From: Aestuariirhabdus haliotis
GTDB lineage: Bacteria > Pseudomonadota > Gammaproteobacteria > Pseudomonadales > Aestuariirhabdaceae
Direction: 5' to 3'
DNA length: 64,000 bases
Assembly: GCF_023509475.1 (NCBI RefSeq)
Contig: NZ_JAKSDZ010000010.1
Location: 1-64,000 of the forward strand
This document shows positions 1 through 7,534 of the stretch, in pieces (position 1 is the first letter of the stretch; the number at the start of each line of letters is the position of its first letter). The notes beneath the pieces were generated by a model. It was not told where the DNA came from and did no database searches. It was given only the letters and a program-made list of their open reading frames with translations. The translations under genes and the position numbers were made by a program.

Positions 1-16
1 TTTTGAAGTTTGGCAT
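1..16 (-). CDS. Possible start of a cassette gene, cut by the window edge
   Basis: On the minus strand an ATG at 16-14 follows an AGGA-like ribosome site about 8 bases upstream and opens a frame beginning MPNFK before the window ends. It lies just past the attC-like site, where the next integron cassette would begin. Only five codons are visible, so neither the gene nor its product can be confirmed. Confidence 0.2.
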
Positions 17-83
17 ACGAAGCGTTCCTGTTTCGATGCCTGATTTTATCAAAAAACGCCTGTTTTTGAGAGTTTTTCTACAG

Positions 84-157
84 CTTCAACGCCCAAAGCA
101 GCGGCGAGCGATAGCGAGTCCAGCCCGCAGGGCGATGCTGCCTTTGCTTGTTATGTG
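84..157 (-). other. Candidate integron attC recombination site
   Basis: Read on the minus strand, this 74-base segment starts ACATAACAAGCAAAGGCAGC and ends GCTGCTTTGGGCGTTGAAG. The arms GCAAAGGCAGC and GCTGCTTTGGGC pair except for the extra bases typical of attC, and they enclose an imperfect hairpin. It begins 2 bases after the stop codon of the preceding small gene, as attC sites do. The incoming R' core (GTTGAAG) is not complementary to R'' here, as expected when the next cassette supplies those bases. Integron calling rests on this structure only; no integrase is seen. Confidence 0.6.
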
Positions 158-158
158 T

Positions 159-485
159 TTAGTTAAGACGCTCAACACTTTTTGCCCAAAACGTAATTGA
201 ACCATTAGATGCTTCAAAATCACCGACATATATACCAAGTGATTCGAGGCCATGCGACTTAATATCTTCGATGAACATCCCACCAGTAGCCCAAGGAAAC
301 CCCTTTTCTATCTCTAAGTCTTGAGGCCCCCAAAACCTAAGCTTGATTATCTCGTTGTCTTTCTTGAGATGCATATCTATGTAGGAGCTTAAGTTATCTT
401 CCTCTACAAATTTGTATGAAAAGAAATCGATATCATACAAGTGTGGCGACTCTACAATTGGGTGATAAATTCGATCCATATTCAC
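159..485 (-). CDS. Hypothetical cassette protein, 108 aa
   Basis: The frame starts at ATG 485 (MNMDRIYHP; a second Met is at codon 3) and encodes a small soluble acidic protein with no signal peptide or membrane segment and several aromatic residues (ITFWAKSV near the end). I do not recognise a family. It sits between a GTTAGGT core site just upstream of the start codon and an attC-like fold just downstream of the stop, so the gene fills the cassette with almost no spare sequence, the usual form of an integron cassette. The base composition is more AT-rich than in the genes after 1 kb, which fits acquired DNA. Function unknown; many such cassette genes encode small adaptive or immunity-like proteins, but nothing here shows that. 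Confidence 0.6.
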   Translation of the reverse strand: MNMDRIYHPIVESPHLYDIDFFSYKFVEEDNLSSYIDMHLKKDNEIIKLRFWGPQDLEIEKGFPWATGGMFIEDIKSHGLESLGIYVGDFEASNGSITFWAKSVERLN

Positions 486-489
486 CTAT

Positions 490-496
490 ACCTAAC
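490..496 (-). other. Integron core site GTTAGGT (attI end or previous attC)
   Basis: The minus strand reads GTTAGGT, a perfect match to the GTTRRRY core, 4 bases before the start codon of the cassette gene. It pairs in 6 of 7 positions with the R'' end (ACATAAC) of the attC at 84-157, which is the relation expected for the two ends of one cassette. No second fold lies upstream, so this may be an attI remnant or the outer limit of the array. Confidence 0.45.
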
Positions 497-1018
497 AGCT
501 AATTATAAGGAAGAACGTCCCCTTTTCTTTTTTTGGGTCAATTCTTGTTAATTTGGTTTAAAATTTCTTTTTCGAGAAAAAATAGCAATAAAATCAATAA
601 GCTAAAAAACCAAAAGAAGTTCGCCTCTCAGAAATTATGCCCTTTCCGCAGGCTCTGGGTGTTAAATCCTGATCTCCCTATACTATCTGGCAGCCCTTAA
701 AAATCAATCAGTTAGCGATCAGTTTTCCTTGTACAGACGACGATTTTCCACTGTACACGGAAATAGCGAATTCAGGCGACGCTATCGGTGTGGATCAAGT
801 GAACAATTCGTGACCTCACAGGCATCATCCGCAGTCACAAGTACCGATCTTAATCCTCTCTAAACCGGATAACTGTCGATGCAGGGCAGGTGATAATGAT
901 GTCGGATAGGTTATGGGCGGCCCAAAGCAACCGGGACGTGCTGTAGCGCGAAGCCCATGGGCAAGCGTAAATTCTGGGAAGGGGCGTTTGAGCAGAGGAA
1001 CAGAAGAGAAAACAGGCC
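497..1018. other. Non-coding stretch between cassette array and chromosomal genes
   Basis: About 520 bases hold no credible gene. The first 150 bases are AT-rich with A and T runs; after about 650 the composition matches the chromosome. No integrase reading frame is present where one would be expected beside an attI site. The small frames at 825-1188 have no recognisable content and overlap the cyclophilin gene on the other strand. Confidence 0.6.
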
Positions 1019-1048
1019 GCGTCGATGACCCAGGCAGGTCATCGACGC
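1019..1048 (-). terminator. Hairpin terminator after the cyclophilin gene
   Basis: GCGTCGATGACC and GGTCATCGACGC form a perfect 12-bp stem with a 6-base loop, 14 bases downstream of the cyclophilin stop on the minus strand. The T-rich run after it on the minus strand is short and delayed, so termination strength is uncertain. Confidence 0.6.
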
Positions 1049-1061
1049 ATAAAACCCTCAC

Positions 1062-1634
1062 CTATTCAGGCAGACGGCTGGCCTTGAGAATTACGATATC
1101 TTCCTTGGGCACGTTCTGGAAAGAACCGCGATTTCCGGTAGGGCTGGTGACAATCTTGTCGACCACATCCATGCCTTCAATCACTTGACCAAATACGGCA
1201 TAGCCCCAACCACTTCGGCTTTCGCTTTTGAAGTCCAGGTAAGGGTTGTCGTTGACGTTAATAAAAAACTGGGCGGTGGCTGAATGCGGGTCGCCAGTAC
1301 GGGCCATGGCCAATGTGCCACGGGTATTTTTCAGGCCATTGTTGGCTTCGTTTTCGATCGCGCCGCGGGTTTGTTTGCGCACCAGACCGGGTTCGAAACC
1401 GCCGGCCTGAGCCATAAAGTTGGGAATGACCCGGTGAAACAGTAAACCGTCGTAGTAGCCATCATCGACATACTTGAGAAAGTTTTTGGTGCTCTTGGTG
1501 GCCTTAACGGCAAAGAGCTCGATGGTAAAATTACCGAGGCTGGTTTCCATAACCACTTTGGGGTTGTCGGCTACGGCCACGGAGGAAACTGCCAGCAACA
1601 GGGTTAGCAGCAGGGCATTAAGGCGTCGAATCAT
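1062..1634 (-). CDS. ppiA: Periplasmic peptidyl-prolyl cis-trans isomerase, cyclophilin type
   Basis: The product (190 aa) catalyses proline cis-trans isomerisation during folding of exported proteins. Residues 1-22 form a signal peptide (RR, a Leu-rich core, then SSVAVAD), which places it in the periplasm. The cyclophilin fold follows, with the active-site block FHRVIPNFMAQAGG (R68, F73, Q76) and AMARTGDPHSATAQFFI around residues 109-125, all standard for bacterial PpiA/PpiB. It overlaps the end of the upstream AraC-type regulator by 17 bases and is probably co-transcribed with it. The gene symbol rests on the signal peptide; the family call is secure. Confidence 0.9.
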   Translation of the reverse strand: MIRRLNALLLTLLLAVSSVAVADNPKVVMETSLGNFTIELFAVKATKSTKNFLKYVDDGYYDGLLFHRVIPNFMAQAGGFEPGLVRKQTRGAIENEANNGLKNTRGTLAMARTGDPHSATAQFFINVNDNPYLDFKSESRSGWGYAVFGQVIEGMDVVDKIVTSPTGNRGSFQNVPKEDIVILKASRLPE

Positions 1635-2664
1635 TCGAATGCTCCAGGGTTGGGTTGGTTAAGGTTTGTTCGTTGTTACGATAAGCCCCCGGAGTAACAC
1701 CGGTCCATTTCTTAAAGGCACGATGGAAGGTGCTGGGTTCGGAGAACCCAATTTCGGTGGCTATTTCATTGATGGAGAGCTGGTTGCGCTCCAGATGATA
1801 GATGGCCGCATCCCGGCGCAGGTTGTCTTTGATCTCCTGGTAGGAGGTGCCTTCATCTCGCAGCCGGCGTCTGAGGGTCTGTGGCGTCAGGTGCAAACTG
1901 TCGGCGATCTGTTCGAAATCGGGAAAGGGGCGACTGAAGTCTTTGCCCAATCGGCTGCGAATCACTCCGGTGATGCTGTTGCCGTAATCGGGTTTGGCCA
2001 GCAGCATGGAAGGAGAGGTTTGCAGAAACTGCTTGAGAGTGCGTTCATCCTGCAGTATCGGCAGTTTCAGAAACTGGGCCGGAAAACGCAGCCGCGTCGC
2101 GGTGCTGGAAAAATGGTGAGGGCAGGAGAACAGGCGCCGGTATTCACCCTGGTGTTCGGGGGCCGGGTAGCTCAGTTCGACACTGTCCAGCGGAATACGT
2201 CGACCAATCAGCCAGCTGCCAAAGCGCGACCAGATCACCAGCAGGGATTCGGTCAGGTAATGCAGGGGGTCGGTTTGTTCATCAATATCAAAGGTGAGAA
2301 TGGCTTGTTCTTTTTCCAGCTGCAGCTCGAAGGTGGGTGTGTCGGGAAACAGGCCGTAGAATCGGCTGGCCCGGCGCAAAGCCTGTTCCAGGGTGGTGCA
2401 ATGGATAATGGCCAGGCTCATCATGGCAAAGCTGCCAGGACTGCTGGGAGCGGGGCCATAGCCACCAAATTCATCGTCCAGTTCATGCCAGATGGTGCGG
2501 ATCAGGCGGGCGTATTGGGTCGCCGTTACCCGCACGCCCTGTTCTTTGATCAGTTCGGTCGGTAAGCCGGCCTGGTGCAGAATGCTTCGCGCAGAGCGTT
2601 GCTTGCGCTCGGCGCCGGCCAGTGCGGCCATAACAAAATGGTGTGGAATGGTGTGGTTCTGCAT
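1618..2664 (-). CDS. AraC-family transcriptional regulator with arabinose-binding-like N-terminal domain
   Basis: This 348-aa protein has the two-part form of the OruR/ArgR-like AraC group: an N-terminal ligand-sensing region (about residues 20-210) and a C-terminal double helix-turn-helix (about 245-332). The C-terminal signature is clear in LSINEIATEIGFSEPSTFHRAF followed by KKWTGVTPGAYR (shown in parts: LSINEIATEIGF and SEPSTFHRAFKKW). The ligand is unknown. It diverges from the PlcP-like gene at 2820 across a 155-base gap holding a Pho box, and overlaps the cyclophilin gene downstream. It may regulate its neighbours, but no binding site could be assigned to it. Confidence 0.85.
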   Translation of the reverse strand: MQNHTIPHHFVMAALAGAERKQRSARSILHQAGLPTELIKEQGVRVTATQYARLIRTIWHELDDEFGGYGPAPSSPGSFAMMSLAIIHCTTLEQALRRASRFYGLFPDTPTFELQLEKEQAILTFDIDEQTDPLHYLTESLLVIWSRFGSWLIGRRIPLDSVELSYPAPEHQGEYRRLFSCPHHFSSTATRLRFPAQFLKLPILQDERTLKQFLQTSPSMLLAKPDYGNSITGVIRSRLGKDFSRPFPDFEQIADSLHLTPQTLRRRLRDEGTSYQEIKDNLRRDAAIYHLERNQLSINEIATEIGFSEPSTFHRAFKKWTGVTPGAYRNNEQTLTNPTLEHSNDSTP

Positions 2665-2779
2665 CAGTGAACGCGGTTATCTATTGGTATCGCACGGCAG
2701 TGTGTACGCTTTTGGCGCTATTGGCAACCGAAGCGCCCGTCGGGCCGTATGGGTTCATTATCTCCGATTTGTCTTCAAA

Positions 2780-2797
2780 CTGTCACCGATCTGTCAT
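2780..2797 (+). promoter_or_regulatory. Pho box (PhoB site) before plcP-olsF
   Basis: CTGTCACCGATCTGTCAT contains two 7-base PhoB half-sites, CTGTCAC and CTGTCAT, separated by 4 bases, so it matches the 11-bp repeat spacing of the consensus exactly. It ends 22 bases before the ATG of the PlcP-like gene, so transcription may start very close to the gene. Confidence 0.8.
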
Positions 2798-2819
2798 CTT
2801 CGGGCGATAGCGTGAAGCT

Positions 2820-3656
2820 ATGAAACAGAACTCAGCCGCTATCTACTACCGAACCCTCTGGTTGTCCGACATCCATCTGGGCAACAAGGATTGTCATGCC
2901 GATTACCTGCTGGACCTGCTCTCTCAGGTGCAGTGTGATCACCTGTATCTGCTGGGTGATATTGTCGATATTCTGGCGTTGAAAAAACGGCTTTACTGGC
3001 CGTCCAGCCATTATGAGGTGCTGCGGTGCTTCCAGCGTATGGCGGCCAATGGCACGCGAGTCACCTACATTCCGGGCAATCATGATGCGCCGCTGAGAGA
3101 CTTCGCCTACGGTGAGTTATTGGGTATCGAAGTCTGCCCGGAAGCGATCCACCAGACAGCAGATGGCAAGCGACTGTTGCTGCTGCACGGGGATGAGTTC
3201 GACCATGCCGTGATGTTGCGCAGCATCAATCGGCTAATAGGGCTGCATGCCCATGACCTGGCCGTCTTCCTTAACCGCTGGACGCACCGTGCGCGTCGGT
3301 TGCTGGGCATGCCTTACTGGTCCTTTGCCAACTACTTGAAGGAGCATGTTAAGCAGGCACGTGATGCCATTGAGAGCTACGAATTACTGGCCATGCGCAC
3401 GGCGGCAATGCGAGGCTTCGATGGTATCGTGTGCGGTCATATTCACAAACCCGAAATACGCTATGGCACTGATGGGCAGTCGCTTTACTGCAATACCGGA
3501 GACTGGACCGAAAGTTGTACGGCGATGGTGGAAACCCTGTCGGGAGAGCTTCAGTTGCTGCACTGGAGTGACTGCCAGGAAACGATAAGAAGCCACCATC
3601 CTCATGCCAAAAGCGTTGAGCAGGACACTCGCGCATTAAGCAGGGGATTGCTGTGA
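2820..3656 (+). CDS. plcP: PlcP-like metallophosphoesterase (phospholipase C type)
   Basis: The 278-aa protein is a calcineurin-type metallophosphoesterase of the group often named UDP-2,3-diacylglucosamine diphosphatase. Metal ligands are visible: SDIHLG (D17, H19), GDIVD (D47), GNHD (N87, H88), LLHGDEFD (H123) and CGHIHKPE (H207, H209). The blocks LWLSDIHLG and YIPGNHD, the tryptophan-rich middle and the length fit PlcP, the enzyme of Sinorhizobium and marine bacteria that cleaves phosphatidylethanolamine and related lipids to diacylglycerol when phosphate is short. A Pho box lies directly upstream, and the gene overlaps the ornithine-lipid synthase by 4 bases, both pointing to lipid remodelling rather than lipid A synthesis (inference). 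The alternative, an LpxH-type hydrolase, is less likely in this context. Confidence 0.8.
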   Translation: MKQNSAAIYYRTLWLSDIHLGNKDCHADYLLDLLSQVQCDHLYLLGDIVDILALKKRLYWPSSHYEVLRCFQRMAANGTRVTYIPGNHDAPLRDFAYGELLGIEVCPEAIHQTADGKRLLLLHGDEFDHAVMLRSINRLIGLHAHDLAVFLNRWTHRARRLLGMPYWSFANYLKEHVKQARDAIESYELLAMRTAAMRGFDGIVCGHIHKPEIRYGTDGQSLYCNTGDWTESCTAMVETLSGELQLLHWSDCQETIRSHHPHAKSVEQDTRALSRGLL

Positions 3657-5386
3657 TCAGTGTTGAAACCGCGTTGGAGCAACGTTTTCCCGGGCTTTCC
3701 AAGCGTCGTCCCAAACTGGGTAAAACCCTGACCGCTTTCTTACGCTACTTGCTGCATGAGTCAGAGTTTCGGCATTTCGAACAGAAATACCCGCACCTGC
3801 AAGGTTTCGACTTTGTTGAGCAGGTGCTGGAGTATTTTGATTTTGACTATCGGGCTTTTGATCGTGAGTGCCGTCGAATTCCCCATCAGGGCAGGGTGGT
3901 GGTGGTGGCCAACCATCCGATAGGCTCTCTCGATGGCCTGGCGCTGTTAAAATTGATCGGCTCGGTGCGCAGGGACGTGAAGGTGATTGCCAACGATCTT
4001 TTGTATCAATTACCACCGCTGCGCTCCTTGTTATTGCCCGTAGACAATATCAATGGCCGTACGCCAGCCGAAAACGTTCGGGATATTCACCGCTTTTTGC
4101 AAGACGATGGCGCGGTGGTGGTGTTTCCGGCTGGTGAAGTTTCCCGCATGGGGCCTGCGGGTATTCGTGATGGCAAATGGAACGCGGGTTTCCTGCGCTT
4201 TGCCGAGCGCGCGCAGGCGCCGATCGTACCCATGCATCTGGATGGCAGGAATTCGCTGTTCTTTTACGCGTTGTCGATGTTGGCCAAACCCATTTCCAGT
4301 TTGTGGTTGGTTCGGGAGATGTTCAAGCAGGCCAATAATCATATCGATGTGCGTATTGGTAAACCGATTTACCCTCATCAATGGCAGGGCCTGGGTCGCC
4401 CCTCGAAGGAGCTTGCTCGGCAATTAAAGAGGCAGGTGTATCGCCTGGGGCGGGGTAAAACCATGCATCGTTTCGAGGCAGAACTTGAGGCCATTGCGCA
4501 CCCGGAAGAGCGGCGCCGTCTGCGCACCGAAATTCACCAGTGTCAGCTGTTGGGCAGCACATCCGACAATTTGTCCATTTACCTGTGTCGTTATCGTGCC
4601 GATTCGACCATTATGCGGGAAGTGGCCCGGTTGCGGGAGTTGACCTTTCGCACGGTACAGGAAGGCACCGGTTATTGCCGGGACTGGGACCGGTACGATC
4701 TCTATTACGATCATCTGTTATTGTGGGATGACGACGCGTTGGAGATTGCCGGTGCCTATCGCATGATGGCAAGTAGCCAATGTGTGGACGAGCAGGGGGA
4801 GATCACAGGGCTCTATAGCCAGACCCTGTTTGATCTCAACCCCGGCTTTGTCCCCATCGCCCGGCAAGGTTTGGAATTGGGACGAAGCTTTGTTCAGCCC
4901 CGTTATCAGGGCAAGCGCAGTCTGGATTACTTGTGGTACGGCATTGGTGCCTACCTTAATTTGCACCCGGAAATTCGTTACCTGTTTGGGCCGGTATCGA
5001 TCAGCCATTCCTACCCGGAAAAGGCCAAGCAGTTGCTGGTGCGGTTCTATAGCGACTGGTTTTCGGATGGTGATGGTTTGGCTACCGCACTGCAACCCTT
5101 TGGTGAGGTCTTTTCATCTACGCCGAGTGCTGGCAAACAGATGCCTGACGTGAGCAGCGATGCCTATGGCACAGCCTGGAAAACCTTGCGCGCCGAGCTG
5201 GCTGAGCTGGGTGTGAAGGTGCCGGTACTCTATAAACAATACGCCGAGGTGTGTGAGCCCGGTGGGGCCCGTTTTTGCGACTTTAATGTCGACCCGCAGT
5301 TCTCTAACTGTATCGATGGGTTTATGGTGGTTGAACTGGAGCGGGTGAAAACCAAGAAACGACTACGCTATCTCGGGCAGCCCTGA
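3653..5386 (+). CDS. olsF: Two-domain OlsF-like ornithine lipid synthase
   Basis: This 577-aa protein joins two acyltransferases. The N-terminal half (about 60-260) is a PlsC-like O-acyltransferase with NHPIGSLDG (H88, D94) and FPAGEVSR (158-165). The C-terminal half (about 290-480) is of the OlsB/hemolysin GNAT type, with LRELTFRTVQEGTG (328-340) and WDRYDLYYDHLLLWD. This arrangement and length match OlsF, which makes ornithine lipid by N-acylating ornithine and then O-acylating the product. The GTG start overlaps the plcP stop (GTGA) and follows an AGGGG site, so translation is coupled. Together with the Pho box, it would supply a phosphorus-free membrane lipid while PlcP removes phospholipid. 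A generic annotation would be lysophospholipid acyltransferase or hemolysin. Confidence 0.78.
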   Translation: MISVETALEQRFPGLSKRRPKLGKTLTAFLRYLLHESEFRHFEQKYPHLQGFDFVEQVLEYFDFDYRAFDRECRRIPHQGRVVVVANHPIGSLDGLALLKLIGSVRRDVKVIANDLLYQLPPLRSLLLPVDNINGRTPAENVRDIHRFLQDDGAVVVFPAGEVSRMGPAGIRDGKWNAGFLRFAERAQAPIVPMHLDGRNSLFFYALSMLAKPISSLWLVREMFKQANNHIDVRIGKPIYPHQWQGLGRPSKELARQLKRQVYRLGRGKTMHRFEAELEAIAHPEERRRLRTEIHQCQLLGSTSDNLSIYLCRYRADSTIMREVARLRELTFRTVQEGTGYCRDWDRYDLYYDHLLLWDDDALEIAGAYRMMASSQCVDEQGEITGLYSQTLFDLNPGFVPIARQGLELGRSFVQPRYQGKRSLDYLWYGIGAYLNLHPEIRYLFGPVSISHSYPEKAKQLLVRFYSDWFSDGDGLATALQPFGEVFSSTPSAGKQMPDVSSDAYGTAWKTLRAELAELGVKVPVLYKQYAEVCEPGGARFCDFNVDPQFSNCIDGFMVVELERVKTKKRLRYLGQP

Positions 5387-5440
5387 TTCTTTTTGCTTGT
5401 GATTGGCTATACTGACTCCTGACTTAAGCGGGGGCAAAGG

Positions 5441-5509
5441 ATGCCAGAATCAACAGGCCGCAACAGGCGGGTCAGAGGTTATGCCAACATTCAGGGGCGG
5501 GTATTGTGA
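5441..5509 (+). CDS. Possible 22-codon upstream frame overlapping the next gene
   Basis: An ATG at 5441, directly after GGGGGCAAAGG, opens a frame of 22 codons ending in TGA at 5507-5509, which overlaps the GTG of the asparagine-synthase-like gene. It could be a leader peptide coupling translation, or the displaced N-terminus of that gene after a frameshift. The peptide is too short to judge. Confidence 0.2.
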   Translation: MPESTGRNRRVRGYANIQGRVL

Positions 5510-7383
5510 GTTGGTCTATTGCGGCGGCCCTGTCGACAGGCGCTGCTATATCGCCTGAATTACGCTCGGAATTAAAACAAGCCGTTGCCAGTCCTCCTTC
5601 GTTTCAGCCGACATGCAACAACTATCATCTGGAAACGACGTTCTGTCATATCAGTCTGGCCTGGAGTGACTGGCGAAACAAGCCTCTGGCCGAGGTCACT
5701 AGCGGCCCAAATAATGCCCGGCTCAGTCTGATCCTGTTGGGTGAGTGTTTCGAAGCGGCCAGTATCAATCCCCGAGAGTTGCTGGCGCGTTATCAGCAAC
5801 AGGGTATCACTGCGCTGGAAGGGCTCAACGGGCGTTATATTGCCCTCGTGGTTGACGAAGTCCGGCAGCGATTGCAGGTGGTCACTGACGCGTTGGGCTT
5901 GCGTAAACTCTACCAATGCGAACTGTCGGGACAGCTGCTGCTGTGCAGTTCTCTGGAATCCTTTCGGGCGATCAGCGCCTTCAGGCCAAGGCTTGACCAT
6001 TACGGTGCGGCGCAACTTCTGATCACCAGCCATCTGTGCGATGAGCACTCCTTGTTGGAGGGGGTGACACTGTTGCCGCCTGCCACACGCCTGCAATGCC
6101 AGGGCGCTACAGTGCAACACGAGCGTTATTGGACGCCCTCTATCGAATCTGCCGATGCTGAGCGAGACGACAGTATCGAGCGTATGATGGCCGAGGCGAG
6201 TCAGGCACTGAACTGTCGTTTGCAAGGCACGGAGCGTTTGATGTTACCGCTTTCCGGTGGCCTGGATTCGCGTCTGTTGGCCGGTCTGCTGCCGCCTTCA
6301 TTGCATTCTCGCACCCACAGTTGCAGTTATGGCCATAGCCACAGTTACGACCGTCGAATTGGCCAAAAGGTGGCCAGGGCTTTGGGGCTGGCTCACCAGT
6401 CTTTATCGCTCCCGACACAACTCTATAGCGATTACCAGCAGTGTGCCCTGGGGCTGGCTGATGGTGAAATTTCGATCGAAGCCTTCCCGTTGTTTCGTTT
6501 ACTGGAGGCCGGGACGCCGGGCGAAACCCTGTTAAGTGGCTATGCAGGGGATTGGATATCGGCCAAAAAACTGTTGCACGAACAGGGTTCGATGGAAGCC
6601 TCCATGGCCCATCTATGGCAGAAACTTTATGTGCGTATGGGGTTTCAAGAGGGACTCTTTGCCCAGGTGGTTTGTCACCCGGAGTTAAAGCGGGGCTATC
6701 AGCGTTTGCAGCAAACAATGCAAAGTGCGTTTGATCAGGCCCGGGCAGACAGCTTTGCCGAGAAAGCCCAGCTGCTCGAATTCTGGCATCGGCAGCGTCG
6801 CTATGTCACCTATCAGCTCAGTGCCCTGGAAGCTCGTTTTCGGGTCGTGGCGCCGTTGTGCGACAGCGAACTGGTAAAGCGCTGGCTATGCCTGCCCATG
6901 TCCCTGAAGGAGGGGCAGCGGGGCTACCGTCAGTTGATTCATAAGGTATCGCCTGCGCTGGCGGCTTTGCCGGTTGCGGGTAGCCGCCGCTACCAGTCTC
7001 TGGGACTTGAGAATACCGAGGAACGGCTGGATGCCCTGGCTCGACTGCAACAGAGTCTGGCCAGTAGCGGCCTTAATGAGGGACTTAAATGGCGGCTTAA
7101 TACTGGGCTGAAAGGGGCAGGGCGGCTGTTGGTAAAAGCTTCGGGAGGCTGGTTGGGGCCCCACAATCGGGGGTTGCTGGTGCACCATGATCAGGACATA
7201 CGCCAACAGAATCCCCAGTGGTTCAAGCAGCAGTTGTTTGATCCGGCAATGACCGAGGGTGTTTATGACGTACGGGCCTTGCAGCAACTCTGGGACGAGC
7301 ACTGCCGTGGCTTGCAGGATCATTCTGTGCGCATCAACAACCTTATAATGCTGTCGGCTTTTCGCCGCCATTGGTCGCTATGA
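5506..7383 (+). CDS. Asparagine synthase-like protein lacking the glutaminase cysteine
   Basis: The 625-aa protein has the two parts of the AsnB family. A class II amidotransferase-like fold occupies about 70-200 (GLNGRYIALVVD, then VTDALGLRKLY), and an ATP-pyrophosphatase domain follows, with its loop LSGGLDSR at 249-256. The N-terminal cysteine needed for glutamine hydrolysis is absent: the protein starts MSWSIAAAL from a GTG. It should therefore use ammonia or another amine, or form amide/lactam bonds as AsnB relatives do in exopolysaccharide and natural-product loci; the substrate is unknown. The start overlaps a short upstream frame, so the true N-terminus is uncertain. It stands 119 bases after olsF on the same strand and may be read through from that operon. 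Confidence 0.75.
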   Translation: MSWSIAAALSTGAAISPELRSELKQAVASPPSFQPTCNNYHLETTFCHISLAWSDWRNKPLAEVTSGPNNARLSLILLGECFEAASINPRELLARYQQQGITALEGLNGRYIALVVDEVRQRLQVVTDALGLRKLYQCELSGQLLLCSSLESFRAISAFRPRLDHYGAAQLLITSHLCDEHSLLEGVTLLPPATRLQCQGATVQHERYWTPSIESADAERDDSIERMMAEASQALNCRLQGTERLMLPLSGGLDSRLLAGLLPPSLHSRTHSCSYGHSHSYDRRIGQKVARALGLAHQSLSLPTQLYSDYQQCALGLADGEISIEAFPLFRLLEAGTPGETLLSGYAGDWISAKKLLHEQGSMEASMAHLWQKLYVRMGFQEGLFAQVVCHPELKRGYQRLQQTMQSAFDQARADSFAEKAQLLEFWHRQRRYVTYQLSALEARFRVVAPLCDSELVKRWLCLPMSLKEGQRGYRQLIHKVSPALAALPVAGSRRYQSLGLENTEERLDALARLQQSLASSGLNEGLKWRLNTGLKGAGRLLVKASGGWLGPHNRGLLVHHDQDIRQQNPQWFKQQLFDPAMTEGVYDVRALQQLWDEHCRGLQDHSVRINNLIMLSAFRRHWSL

Positions 7384-7534
7384 TCGAATAGTCCGCTGGT
7401 TATCTTGCCAACCAAGCGCTCGCTTGGTATTTTGTTCTGATGCTCGATAAAAGCGGAATGTCACAATAACACAGCGTGCCGGTACCCAAAGCAGTACAAG
7501 GGCCGGCGGTTAGAACAATAAAAAGAGGTGAGCA

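Noticed and set aside
620-680. Second attC-like arm (ATTTAAC on the minus strand)
   Set aside because: It fits the R'' consensus but no complementary L and R partner lies at a workable distance.
1666-2565. Plus-strand 299-codon frame
   Set aside because: It lies opposite the AraC regulator, which has a full family signature; its translation is low-complexity and matches nothing.
5640-5660. CTGTCAT in the asparagine-synthase-like gene
   Set aside because: Only one half-site and it lies inside coding sequence.
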